A DNA stretch of 64,000 bases from Euzebya rosea (GTDB taxonomy: Bacteria > Actinomycetota > Nitriliruptoria > Euzebyales > Euzebyaceae). Within the stretch, counting starts at the first letter, position 1. Each line of letters starts with the position of its first letter. Below the pieces are notes generated by a model that worked only from the letters and a program-made list of their open reading frames with translations, searched no databases and was not told the origin of the DNA. The stretch is taken from contig NZ_PGDQ01000010.1 in assembly GCF_003073135.1 (NCBI RefSeq), forward strand, positions 1-64,000, in the 5' to 3' direction. The translations under genes were made by a program, and so were the position numbers. Shown here one piece after another: positions 17,944 to 26,864 of this stretch.

Positions 17944-18492
17944 GTGCCCCTCTCCACCAGCCCCTGGACGATCGTGGCCTCGCGCGAGGTCTACGCCAAC
18001 CCGTGGATCACAGTTGTCGAGCACGACGTCATCCGACCCGACGGCAAGCCCGGCCTGTACGGGATCGTCCAGTCCTCGCTGGCCGTCGGCGTCGTCCCGC
18101 TGACCGAGGAGGGCAACGTGGTGCTCGTCGGTCAGTGGCGGGTGCCCTTCGACGCCTGGTCGTGGGAGATCCCCGAGGGTGGGACGGGCGCGGACGAGGA
18201 CGGGCTGACCGCGATCCAGCGCGAGCTGCGGGAGGAGACGGGGTACGTCGCCCAGGAGTGGGCGCGGCTGGGGCCGACGGTCCACCTCAGCAACTCCCAC
18301 ACCTCCGAGGAAGCCGACATCTACGTGGCGCGAGGCCTGACGCAGGTGGGTGCCGACCCCGACGGCGACGAGGTGCTGGAGGTCATGGAGGTGCCCGTCG
18401 AGACCGCGCTCGCCATGGTCGACCGCGGTGAGATCACCGACTCGATCACCGTCATCGCCCTCCTGCGACTCGCCCGGCACCACGGGGTGTGA
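17944..18492 (+). CDS. Nudix hydrolase (ADP-ribose pyrophosphatase-like)
   Basis: 182 residues. The Nudix box is complete: G-x5-E-x7-RELREETGY, starting in PEGGTGADEDG. The preceding QWRVPFDAWSWEIPEGG is characteristic of ADP-ribose/nucleoside-diphosphate-sugar pyrophosphatases, so hydrolysis of ADP-ribose to AMP and ribose phosphate is the best guess. The start is GTG at 17944. No operon partner; it diverges from the DUF427 gene. Confidence 0.9.
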   Translation: MPLSTSPWTIVASREVYANPWITVVEHDVIRPDGKPGLYGIVQSSLAVGVVPLTEEGNVVLVGQWRVPFDAWSWEIPEGGTGADEDGLTAIQRELREETGYVAQEWARLGPTVHLSNSHTSEEADIYVARGLTQVGADPDGDEVLEVMEVPVETALAMVDRGEITDSITVIALLRLARHHGV

Positions 18493-18636
18493 TCCTCGGC
18501 AGCGGTGGTTTCATTACGGATCGGTGAGGTGTCACACAACGGACCGTTCGGGGACTAGGTTCCGTGGTGTTGAGGGACGCATGCCACCCGAGGGAGGGGG
18601 CGGTTGTTGGCGTGCGCACGGACAGAGGGAGACACC

Positions 18637-21600
18637 ATGAGACTGCTACGAATCCTGCTCGCGCTCGGCCTGCTCGGGGCGGTGCTGACCCCGGCAGCGG
18701 CGTTCGCACAACCGACGGTGGACGGCACCACCTACGTCGTCGACACCACCGCGGACGGCCCCGTCGACAGCCCCACGGGCTGTGCGGCACCCGGCGGCGA
18801 CACCTGCACCCTCCGCGAGGCGGTCCTCGAGGCCAACACCAACGCGCCCGGCACGACGGACCTGATCGTCTTCGACGCCGCCGTCTTCCCACCGAGCGGG
18901 TCGACCACCATCGCGCTGACCGAGGGCGGCAACAGCCCCGGCGAACCCGGGCCGAACGCCGCGATCGGCGACCTCGACATCCTCGGCGACCTGGTGATCC
19001 ACGGTCCCGGCGTCGTCGTCGACGCGTCGACCTTCGAGGGCAGCAACCAGACATTCGCGGGGGAGGGCCTGATCGGCGACCGTGCCTTCGACGTCAGCAC
19101 CCCCAGCGAGTCGATGGACCGCAGCCGGGCCGGACTCCCCACGAGCCCGGTGGCCGTGGTCATCCAGGGCCTGACGGTCACTGGCGGCACGCTGTTCTCG
19201 GGTGACGGTGCCGGCATCCGAGTCACCGGGTCCTGCGCCGACCCGTCCGCGGTCAGCCTGACCCTCCGCGACGTCGTCCTGGAGGACAACGTCGTGGTCG
19301 CCGACTCGGGGAGGGGCGGCGGCCTGGCCGCGTTCGGCGCCGATGTCACCGTCGAGGACTCCACCATCCGCGACAACGCGGCCGTGCGGGGCGGCGGGAT
19401 CGCCTCGTCGGCGTGCGGGGACCTCGTCGTCAGCCGGTCGACCATCACCGGGAACGAGACCAACCTGCCGAGCGCACGCCAGTTCGTCACCTCCGCCGGA
19501 GCAGGGATCTGGGCGTCGTCGGGGCTGACGATCGATCGATCGGTGATCAGCCACAACGGCGACCCCGAGGGCGGGGAGCCCGAGCAGGGCGGCGGCATCC
19601 ATGTCAGCGAAGCGGACTCCACGGGCCCCGTCGCCATGCGGATCACGGACAGCGTGATCGAGGGGAACCGCTCGTGGGGCGAGGGGGGTGGCCTCTGGGT
19701 CGGCAACCGCACCTACAACGATCCCGCGGCCGGTGACATCATCGAGGGGACCCTCTTCCTGGAGAACTCCAGCGGGGACGGCGGCGGCATCTTCAACCAG
19801 GACGCTGCCGGCACGATCAACAACAGCACCATCGCGTTCAACCGCGCGTACGCCGGCGCCGGCGTCATGGTCGTCGCGGGCAACGGCCAGACCACCGCCG
19901 GGTCGTCCTTCGTGGACCTGCTGCACACCACGGTGGAGGGCAACCAGCGACCCATGGCTTCACCGGAGTACGCCGGCGCGACCGCACAGCCGGCGTCCCT
20001 GGAGGTCCGCGATGACGGCGGCGTCGCCGTCATGGGCTTCTTCAACTCGATCCTGCAGTCCTCGGCCACGCCCGATCCGACCTGCATGGGCCCGAGCACC
20101 TCCTCGTTCTTCTCCCTCGGTGGGAACTCCGACGACGACGGCACCTGCGAGCTGACGGCCCCCAGCGACGCCCCGTCGACCTCCCAGGACCTTGCCGGCC
20201 TCGCCCCCAACGGCGGCCCGCTTGCCGGCGATGCCGGCGAGCCCGTGCAGAGCATGGCGCTGCGACCCGGCAGCGAGGGCATCGATGCCGGCGCAGCGCA
20301 GGTGGACAGTCCGACGTTCGCCCAGGCGCCGTTCATTGCGTGCGGTCAGGCGGGCAGCGCCGGCGAGACCGACCAGCGCGGGGTGTCGCGTCCCCAGGAC
20401 GGTGACAGCGACGGCACGGCGGTCTGTGACCGCGGTGCCTTCGAGGTGCAACCCCGGACCGTCCCCACCACCCCCACGACGGTGGACGTCGAGCTCGACA
20501 AGGACGGGCCGGGCAACGTCCTGATCGGTGACGAGGTCGTGTTCACCGTGACGGTGACCAACATCCGCAACACCGCCGCTGCCGTGGTGGTGACCGACAC
20601 CATCCCGGCTGGCCTGGCGTTGGTCGGGGCCTCCGCGCCGTGCACGACCAGCGGCGCCACGGTGACCTGCGACCTGGGGACGCTGTCCGCCGGGGCGTCC
20701 CGGACGGTGACCATCACCACCATCGCCGAGGCGGAGGGCACGATCACCAACACCGCGTGCGCCAGCACGACCAGCAACGACTCCGACCCCAGCAACGACT
20801 GCGGTGACCACACGGTGGAGGTCATGCAGGAGACCGAACGCGTCGAGGGCCCCGAGCGGATCACCACCGCGGTGGCCGGATCGCAGGTCGCCTTCGGTGA
20901 CGGGGAGGCGGACGCCGTCGTGCTGACGCGCAGCGACGACTTCCCCGACGCGCAGGCCGGGACGGCCCTGGCCATCGCCCGCAACGCCGCGTTGTTGCTG
21001 ACCCAACCCGATGCCCTGGCGCTGGCAAGCGAGGACGAGCTGCTCCGCGTCATGAGCCCCGGCGGCACCGTGTACCTGCTGGGCGGGACAGCTGCACTCG
21101 GCCAGGCCGTGGAGGACCGCGTCGTCGAGCTCGGCTACGTGGTCGTGCGGCTGGGTGGCAGCAACCGGTTCGCGACCGCGACGGCGATCGCGGCGGAGCT
21201 GGGTGACCCCGGCACGTTGCTGTTGGCCGACGGTGGGGACTTCCCGCATGCGGTCGTGGCGGGAGCCGCCGCGGTGGTGGCCGGGGACTCCGACTTCGAC
21301 CAGACCGGCACCGTCGGTGCGGCCGTGTTGCTGACCGACGGCGCGACGGTGCCGCCGGAGACCAGGGCGTACCTCGACGGACGCACCGACACCCCGGAGG
21401 TCGTGCCGATCGGCTCGCCGGCTGCCGAGGCGTTCCCCGAGGAGGCGGACGCGATCGTCGGTGGTGACGCCTACGAGGTGTCGGCCAACGTGGCGGCCGC
21501 GTTCTTCGACGGCCCCTCGGCCATCGGTGTGGCGACCGGCGCCAACTTCGCCGACGCCCTGACGGGCGGCTCGGTGGTCGGTCGGCCCGATGTCGGGCCG

Positions 21601-21759
21601 GGACCGATCCTGCTGACGGGGGCCGACGCCCTGCCGGGCAGCGTGGCCGACTACATCACCTCCATCAGCGACTCGGTGGGACGGGTGCTGGTCTTCGGTG
21701 GCACCGCCGCCATCGAGGCGTCGGTGGAGGAGGAGATCCAGGCCATCCTGGCCGGCTGA
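18637..21759 (+). CDS. Secreted CSLREA beta-helix protein with DUF11 and CWB2 cell-wall-binding modules
   Basis: About 1040 residues. There is a signal peptide ending near PAAAFA (residues 1-24), a CSLREA-type motif (CTLREAVLEANT, ~55), a right-handed beta-helix region rich in GGG(I/L) and NNST turns (~60-600), a DUF11 Ig-like domain (~617-720: GDEVVFTVTVTNI ... NDCGDHTVEV), and then three CWB2-like modules to the end (EGPERITTAVAG, GGSNRFATATAIA, DDFPDAQ / FADALTGG). CWB2 modules bind cell-wall polymers in other bacteria, so this is probably an envelope-anchored beta-helix, perhaps an adhesin or glycan-binding protein. The ATG at 18637 has a strong ribosome-binding site (GAGGGAGAC); the in-frame upstream extension would bury the signal peptide. 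Confidence 0.88.
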   Translation: MRLLRILLALGLLGAVLTPAAAFAQPTVDGTTYVVDTTADGPVDSPTGCAAPGGDTCTLREAVLEANTNAPGTTDLIVFDAAVFPPSGSTTIALTEGGNSPGEPGPNAAIGDLDILGDLVIHGPGVVVDASTFEGSNQTFAGEGLIGDRAFDVSTPSESMDRSRAGLPTSPVAVVIQGLTVTGGTLFSGDGAGIRVTGSCADPSAVSLTLRDVVLEDNVVVADSGRGGGLAAFGADVTVEDSTIRDNAAVRGGGIASSACGDLVVSRSTITGNETNLPSARQFVTSAGAGIWASSGLTIDRSVISHNGDPEGGEPEQGGGIHVSEADSTGPVAMRITDSVIEGNRSWGEGGGLWVGNRTYNDPAAGDIIEGTLFLENSSGDGGGIFNQDAAGTINNSTIAFNRAYAGAGVMVVAGNGQTTAGSSFVDLLHTTVEGNQRPMASPEYAGATAQPASLEVRDDGGVAVMGFFNSILQSSATPDPTCMGPSTSSFFSLGGNSDDDGTCELTAPSDAPSTSQDLAGLAPNGGPLAGDAGEPVQSMALRPGSEGIDAGAAQVDSPTFAQAPFIACGQAGSAGETDQRGVSRPQDGDSDGTAVCDRGAFEVQPRTVPTTPTTVDVELDKDGPGNVLIGDEVVFTVTVTNIRNTAAAVVVTDTIPAGLALVGASAPCTTSGATVTCDLGTLSAGASRTVTITTIAEAEGTITNTACASTTSNDSDPSNDCGDHTVEVMQETERVEGPERITTAVAGSQVAFGDGEADAVVLTRSDDFPDAQAGTALAIARNAALLLTQPDALALASEDELLRVMSPGGTVYLLGGTAALGQAVEDRVVELGYVVVRLGGSNRFATATAIAAELGDPGTLLLADGGDFPHAVVAGAAAVVAGDSDFDQTGTVGAAVLLTDGATVPPETRAYLDGRTDTPEVVPIGSPAAEAFPEEADAIVGGDAYEVSANVAAAFFDGPSAIGVATGANFADALTGGSVVGRPDVGPGPILLTGADALPGSVADYITSISDSVGRVLVFGGTAAIEASVEEEIQAILAG

Positions 21760-21782
21760 TCCCCGAACCCGTGCTCGTGGCA

Positions 21783-21811
21783 GCGGCCGGCCCCACCCCG
21801 GGGCCGGCCGC
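21783..21811. terminator. Strong bidirectional hairpin between convergent genes
   Basis: A perfect 12-bp stem GCGGCCGGCCCC / GGGGCCGGCCGC with a 5-base loop, lying between the stops of the CSLREA gene (21759) and the flotillin gene (21832). Its position and stability fit a shared terminator. Confidence 0.75.
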
Positions 21812-21831
21812 GGTCGTCCGGGAGGGGCGCC

Positions 21832-23400
21832 CTACCCCTCGTCGTCGAACAGGTCCTGCGGGCGAGGCGCCAGGTCGACGTCGTCGTCGGTGTCGCTGCC
21901 GGCCATCGCCTCGAACGCCGGGGCCAGCGATCCCGACTTGCCGATCCGCGACAGGATCTGCTTGAGGTCCACACCGGTCAGCGAGGTCCCGATCGTCAGG
22001 CCCTGCTCGAGGTTGGACGCCACCGACTGGGCCATCTTCGACGCACCGTCGGTCGACACGATCGTCATGGAGTCGACGTTGGACAGCGGTTCGCTGGCTG
22101 CACGGACGAGCTCGGGGAGGATCCCGGCGATCAGCTCGATGACCGCTGCCTCGTTGTAGGACTGGAAGGCATCGGCGTTCTTCTGCCGTGCCTCCGCCTC
22201 GGCCTGGCCGCGCGCCAGGATGGCGGCACCCTCGGCCTCACCCTCGCGCTGGACGGCATCGGCGATGGCCTGGCGGCGGGCCTTCTCGGCCGCACCACGC
22301 TTCTCGCCCTCGATCGCCTCGGCCTCCGCCAGCGCGGTACGACGGGCCCGTTCGGCCTCACCGGACAGCCGGGCCTGCTCGGCCTCGGCCTCGGCCCGGG
22401 CGATCGCCGCGGCCTTGTCGGCCTCGGCGTCGCGGATCGCCGCGGACTTGCGACCCTCCGCCTCGGTCTCCACGCGGTATCGCTCGGCGTCGGCCGGCTT
22501 GCGGACCTCGGTGTCGAGCTCGCGTTCCTTCAGGGCGGCGCGCTTCTCGGCCACGAGCTCCTGCGCCTGCAGGACGTCCTGGTCCTTGGCCGCCTGCGAC
22601 AGCGGACCGGCCGCGCGGGCGTCGGCCTCGGCGGCGTCGGTCTCGGCCTGGATCTCGGCCTGCTTCAGCCGCAGGGTCCGCTGGGCGATGGCGATCTGCT
22701 CCTCGGCCTTGAGGCGCTCCTCCTCCGACGCCTGGCGGGCCCGCGCCTCGGCGATGGCCGCCTCCATCTCCACGCGTGCGCTCTCGGGACGACCGAGGTC
22801 CTGCAGGTAGTCGCCCTCGGCGCGGATGTCCTGCAGCTGGAAGGTGTCCAGCGCCAGGCCCTGGTTGGTCAGCGAGGTCTCGGCCTCCTCGGCGACCGCG
22901 CTGGCGAACGCCGCACGGTCCTTGATGATCGCGTCGACGGTCAGGCGGCCGACGATCGCACGCAACGAACCGGCGAGGACCTCCTGGGTGAAGACCTCGA
23001 TGCCGCCCTGCTGGTTGAGGAAGCGCTGTGCTGCCGCGCGGATGGCGTCGTCGGTGCCACCGACCTTGACGATCGCCACACCCTCCAGGTCGCACTTGAT
23101 GCCCTGCGCGGAGATGGCGCCGCTGATGGCGACGGGGATGCGCCGCGACGACAGGTCCAGCACGTGCAGCTTCTGCACGACCGGCAGCACGAAGGTGCTC
23201 GCACCGATGATGACCCGCTGGCCCGACAGGTCAGTGGAGACCTCACCGGTCTCGGGGTTGCGGACGGGTGACCCGCCCTTGCGGCCGGTGATGATGAACG
23301 CCTGGTTCGGCCCGGCCACGCGATACCGCGAGACGACGAGCAGGATGACGAGCACGGCAAGGGCGATGAAGCCCCCGCCGCCGATGAGCAACAGATCCAT
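21832..23400 (-). CDS. Flotillin-like SPFH/band-7 membrane scaffold protein
   Basis: 522 residues. One N-terminal membrane segment (GGGGFIALAVLVILLVV), an SPFH/band-7 domain (~30-190: NQAFIITGRKGG ... FQLQDIRAEGDYLQDLGR), a long Glu/Ala-rich coiled coil (~195-400: repeated EA(E)AEA, EKRAALKERELD) and a C-terminal assembly domain (AAVIELIAGILPELVRAASEPL). This is the FloT/flotillin layout. It would organise functional membrane microdomains. It lies downstream of, and in the same direction as, an NfeD-type gene with a 93-bp gap, the usual flotillin-NfeD partnership. The acidic tail SDTDDDVDLAP is unusual but short. Confidence 0.93.
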   Translation of the reverse strand: MDLLLIGGGGFIALAVLVILLVVSRYRVAGPNQAFIITGRKGGSPVRNPETGEVSTDLSGQRVIIGASTFVLPVVQKLHVLDLSSRRIPVAISGAISAQGIKCDLEGVAIVKVGGTDDAIRAAAQRFLNQQGGIEVFTQEVLAGSLRAIVGRLTVDAIIKDRAAFASAVAEEAETSLTNQGLALDTFQLQDIRAEGDYLQDLGRPESARVEMEAAIAEARARQASEEERLKAEEQIAIAQRTLRLKQAEIQAETDAAEADARAAGPLSQAAKDQDVLQAQELVAEKRAALKERELDTEVRKPADAERYRVETEAEGRKSAAIRDAEADKAAAIARAEAEAEQARLSGEAERARRTALAEAEAIEGEKRGAAEKARRQAIADAVQREGEAEGAAILARGQAEAEARQKNADAFQSYNEAAVIELIAGILPELVRAASEPLSNVDSMTIVSTDGASKMAQSVASNLEQGLTIGTSLTGVDLKQILSRIGKSGSLAPAFEAMAGSDTDDDVDLAPRPQDLFDDEG

Positions 23401-23493
23401 GTTGGCTGACTACCCCCTTGGGTTGGGCACGGGCGGTGTGCCCACGACGGTTCGGGTGGACGGGAGGACTGGGCATCGGCGAACGTGCAGCGC

Positions 23494-24009
23494 TCAGCCG
23501 ATCTCTATCTCGGAGCGGATGACCAGCACCGAGGTGGGGGAGAGGACGTCGACGACGACGACCTCCACGCCGGGATCGATGGGTTCCTCCGCGCGGGCCG
23601 ACAGCTTGAGCGGATGGCCGTGTCGGCTGACCCGCACCTCGCCCAACCCGCCGTCGGGGATGCGGGTGATGACCTTCCCCAGCGCCCCCCGCAGGTCCGA
23701 GGACGTCGGGGTGGCGTCGGTGGTGACGTTCATCAACGACCGGGACAACCACAGCGCCAGCCCGCCCATGGCAACGCCGGCAGCACCGCCACCGCCGAGG
23801 ACGACGACCTGGCCCAGCCCGGCGCCGTCCAGCAGGAACGCCCCGAACCCGAAGGCCGACAGGAACCCGCCGATCACCTCGGTGGAGAAGAACCCGCCCG
23901 CGGAGTCGACCCCGATCGCGTCGAAGACCCCGTCGAGCAGCTCTCCGCCGACCAGCCCGACGACGAGCAGCACGGCTCCGAGCACACCCAGCAGCAGGAA
24001 CAGCTCCAC
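23494..24009 (-). CDS. NfeD-like membrane protein, flotillin partner
   Basis: About 171 residues. Three or four hydrophobic segments in the first ~105 residues (LFLLLGVLGAVLLVVGLVGG, FLSAFGFGAFLL, VVVLGGGGAAGVAMGGLALWL), then a C-terminal NfeD OB-fold domain (LRGALGKVITRIPDGGLGEV ... VVVVDVLSPTSVLVI). There is no protease domain, so it is the short NfeD form usually encoded beside flotillin. Start uncertain: GTG at 24009 or GTG at 24018, neither with a clear ribosome-binding site. It is divergent from arginine deiminase. Confidence 0.85.
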   Translation of the reverse strand: MELFLLLGVLGAVLLVVGLVGGELLDGVFDAIGVDSAGGFFSTEVIGGFLSAFGFGAFLLDGAGLGQVVVLGGGGAAGVAMGGLALWLSRSLMNVTTDATPTSSDLRGALGKVITRIPDGGLGEVRVSRHGHPLKLSARAEEPIDPGVEVVVVDVLSPTSVLVIRSEIEIG

Positions 24010-24084
24010 GGCAGCCACGCTACAGGAGTTGCCGTCGCCGTCGCAGCCACCCCCGCTGGAGGCCGGCCGGTACGCTGCCGTGTC

Positions 24085-25290
24085 ATGAGCGTCTCCAGCG
24101 AAGTCGGCCGCCTGCGCGAGGTCATCCTCCACCGTCCGGGGTTGGAGCTGCGGCGCCTGACACCCGCCAACAAGGACCAGCTGCTGTTCGACGAGCTCGT
24201 CTGGGTCGGCAAGGCCCAGGAGGAGCACGACAGCTTCGCCAAGGTGCTGGCCGACAACGGCGTCACCGTGCGGCTGTTCGCCGACCTGCTGACCACGGTC
24301 GTGTCCGATCCGGAGCTCGCGTCGGCGCTGATCAGCCGCCGGGCCACCGTCGACACGTGCGGGGTGGAGCTCGTCGACCGCGTGCACGGCTACCTCAGCG
24401 ACCTGCCGCCGGCCGAGCTGGCCGAGCACCTGATCGGTGGGGTCACCGTCGACGAGGTGCCCGGCGCCGGTGACGGGTTCGTCGGCGGCGTGCTGGGGGC
24501 GACGGCGTTCCTGGTGCCGCCGTTGCCCAACTCCGTCTTCACGCGCGACCCCAGCGCCCACGTCTACGGCGGCCGGGTGCTCTCGCCCATGCACAAGCCG
24601 GCCCGCCAGCCCGAACGCCTGCTGTGGTCGACGATGTACGCCCACCACCCCGAGATGTCGGGCCGTCCCGTGTGGTACGGCGAGGACCAGCGCGACTACT
24701 TCCCCGCCACCATCGAGGGCGGCGACGTGCTCGTGCTGTCGGAACGCGCCGTCGCGGTCGGGGTCAGCGAGCGCACCTCGCCGATCGCCGTGGAGAACCT
24801 GGCCGCCAGCCTGTTCGAGGCCGAAGCGGTCGACTTCGTGCTGGCCGTCGAGCTGCCGATGGGGCGCGGGACGATGCACCTCGACACCGTCATGACCCAG
24901 GTGGACCGCGACGCGATCGTGGTGTGGCCGAAGCTGCCGAACGTCTCCCGGGCCCACCGGATCGAGCCGGGGGCCAGGGGCAAGATGAAGGTCACCGAGC
25001 AGCCCGACCTGCTGCGCGGCATCGCCGACGCGATGGCCACCGACGAGCTGCGGGTCATCACCACCGGCGAGGACGAGGTTCGCGCCGACCGTGAGCAGTG
25101 GGACGACGGCAACAACACGCTGGCCATCGCCCCCGGTGAGGTGATCGCCTACGAACGCAACGTCGACACCAACCGGCGGCTGCGCGAGGCCGGCATCACC
25201 GTCCACGAGATCTCCAGCTTCGAGCTGCCCCGTGGCCGCGGCGGCCCCCGCTGCATGTCCTGCCCCGTCGACCGCGACCCGGTGGCCTGA
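24085..25290 (+). CDS. arcA: Arginine deiminase
   Basis: 401 residues, full length. It hydrolyses L-arginine to L-citrulline and ammonia. The N-terminal VSSEVGRLREVILHRPG, the FTRDPSAHVYGG block, EGGDVLVLSE, MHLDTVMT and the terminal RGGPRCMSCP with the nucleophilic cysteine are all present. No arcB (ornithine carbamoyltransferase), arcC (carbamate kinase) or arginine/ornithine antiporter gene is adjacent, so either the pathway genes are elsewhere or the enzyme works alone, for example in acid or ammonia balance. It is divergent from the NfeD-flotillin pair. Confidence 0.94.
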   Translation: MSVSSEVGRLREVILHRPGLELRRLTPANKDQLLFDELVWVGKAQEEHDSFAKVLADNGVTVRLFADLLTTVVSDPELASALISRRATVDTCGVELVDRVHGYLSDLPPAELAEHLIGGVTVDEVPGAGDGFVGGVLGATAFLVPPLPNSVFTRDPSAHVYGGRVLSPMHKPARQPERLLWSTMYAHHPEMSGRPVWYGEDQRDYFPATIEGGDVLVLSERAVAVGVSERTSPIAVENLAASLFEAEAVDFVLAVELPMGRGTMHLDTVMTQVDRDAIVVWPKLPNVSRAHRIEPGARGKMKVTEQPDLLRGIADAMATDELRVITTGEDEVRADREQWDDGNNTLAIAPGEVIAYERNVDTNRRLREAGITVHEISSFELPRGRGGPRCMSCPVDRDPVA

Positions 25291-25363
25291 CGCCGGTGAC
25301 CTGACTCGGTTGCCCGACCCTCCCGCGTTTCGAGGGGGGTGCTCGGGGGGCAAGCCTTATGCC

Positions 25364-26371
25364 ATGGCCCACACCGTCGCGGGAGTGCTGCTGCTCGTCG
25401 GACTGCTCGTCGACGTGGTGGCCACGACCGTCGCGAGCGGGCGTCCCGGTGGCTGGTTCAGCCGGCGGACGGGACGGGCCCTGTGGACCGCGATCCGCAC
25501 GGCGGCCCGTGGCCATCAGGGCGTGATGGAGCTCGGGGGCCTCGTGGTGGTCGTCGGCCTGCTCGTCCAGTGGCTCGTCGTCGCCCTCGCGGCCTGGTGG
25601 CTGGTCCTGCTCGGCACGGGCGACGTCGTGGAGGCGACCACCGGCCGTGCGGCGTCGGCACTGGAATCCCTGTACTACGCGGGAGTGACCTTCTCCACGC
25701 TCGGCAACGGCGAGTACCTCGCCACGAGCGCCGGCGGGCGCGTCGCGACGGTGGTGGCGTCCGTCAGCGGGATCGTCCTCCTCACCCTGTGCATCACCTA
25801 CCTCGTCCCGGTCATCAGCGCGGTCTCCCTCAAACGGCGAGTGGCCGCGCAGATCACCGACCTCGGGCCCACCCCCCACGACGTCGCCCGGCGACTGCTG
25901 TCGGAGGCCGGGACCAGCCAGCAGGTCGACGTCACGCTCGAGCTGTCCACGCACATCCGCACGCTCACCCAGCAGCACTACAGCTATCCCGTGCTGCACT
26001 ACTTCCACAGCCGCCACCGCAAGACCGCCCTGGCCGTGGCCCTGGGGATCCTCGACGACGCGCTGGTGCTCGTCGAGCTGGCACAGGGACGCGACGAACC
26101 GCCGATCCACCTGCACCTCCTCGACACCGCCATCGAGGGATTCCTCGACGCGCTGGCCCATTCCTTCATCGAACCGGCGGACGAACCGCCTCCGCAGCCG
26201 ACCGCCGAGGACCTGCGGAGCCTGGTCGGCAGCGGCGCCCTGCCGACGACCACCGACATCGACGGCCGCTACGGTTCGCGCCGCGAGCGGCGCCGACGGC
26301 TGAAGGGGTTCGTGCACGACGACGGCTGGTCGTGGGACGACGTCGCTCGTCCCGAAACGGCGCCGGCCTGA
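25364..26371 (+). CDS. Channel-like two-TM membrane protein with degenerate selectivity filter
   Basis: About 335 residues. An N-terminal hydrophobic helix (HTVAGVLLLVGLLVDVVATTV), a second hydrophobic region (VVVVGLLVQWLVVALAAWWLVLL), a pore-loop-like segment SLYYAGVTFSTLGNGEYLA and an inner helix (VATVVASVSGIVLLTLCITYLV), then a ~170-residue cytoplasmic helical domain ending in a basic tail. This is the architecture of an ion-channel (Ion_trans_2) protein, but the filter reads TLGNGE instead of TVGYGD, so potassium selectivity is doubtful. A second protein of this kind is encoded at 51165-52349. The start is ATG at 25364. Confidence 0.7.
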   Translation: MAHTVAGVLLLVGLLVDVVATTVASGRPGGWFSRRTGRALWTAIRTAARGHQGVMELGGLVVVVGLLVQWLVVALAAWWLVLLGTGDVVEATTGRAASALESLYYAGVTFSTLGNGEYLATSAGGRVATVVASVSGIVLLTLCITYLVPVISAVSLKRRVAAQITDLGPTPHDVARRLLSEAGTSQQVDVTLELSTHIRTLTQQHYSYPVLHYFHSRHRKTALAVALGILDDALVLVELAQGRDEPPIHLHLLDTAIEGFLDALAHSFIEPADEPPPQPTAEDLRSLVGSGALPTTTDIDGRYGSRRERRRRLKGFVHDDGWSWDDVARPETAPA

Positions 26372-26385
26372 CGCATGATGCGGGC

Positions 26386-26751
26386 ATGGACCTGCAGCCC
26401 TACACCGACGCCTGGGACGACGACGACCCGCACGCCAACTTCAAGTCCGAGGTGGCCGAGTACACCCGCCAGGACCCCCTCCCGACCTTCGAGGCGCTCG
26501 GCGAGCTGACCGGGATCCCGGTCGAGGCGCTCGTGCGCTACGCCCTCGTGAAGTGGGCCAGCGAGGGCCACGAGATGATCATGCACGCCGGCCCGCGGAC
26601 GGTCAGGCGGATGTGGGCCTTCTGCGAGGACGCCGAAGCCGCGGGAACCGACGCCGCCCGGCTGGAGGCCTACGAGGGCCTGCGACAGATGGTGTCGTGG
26701 TTGCACGCACCGCTGATGGACGACGGGACGTCGGAGGACCGCACGGCCTGA
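26386..26751 (+). CDS. Small conserved actinobacterial protein (possibly DUF6027)
   Basis: 121 residues, acidic and soluble. The pattern DPHANFKSEVAEYTRQDPLPTFE followed by GIPVEALVRYALVKWASEG is one I recall from a small actinobacterial family (I believe DUF6027), of unknown function. The helix with VEALVRY could be a DNA-binding-like helix. It starts 14 bp after the channel-like gene in the same direction, so the two are likely co-transcribed. Confidence 0.65.
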   Translation: MDLQPYTDAWDDDDPHANFKSEVAEYTRQDPLPTFEALGELTGIPVEALVRYALVKWASEGHEMIMHAGPRTVRRMWAFCEDAEAAGTDAARLEAYEGLRQMVSWLHAPLMDDGTSEDRTA

Positions 26752-26864
26752 TCCGCCGCCGGCGGCAGGGAAATCCATGCGTAACGTCGCCCGTGCTTGG
26801 TGCGTAGTCCACCGCGCCGACTGCCAGTCACACGCCGTACTCCTCGACCCCATGGGGGCTTCGC

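Noticed and set aside
18556-18561. TAGGTT as a -10 box for the CSLREA gene
   Set aside because: No matching -35 at 16-18 bp spacing; a hexamer match alone is not enough in this GC-rich background.
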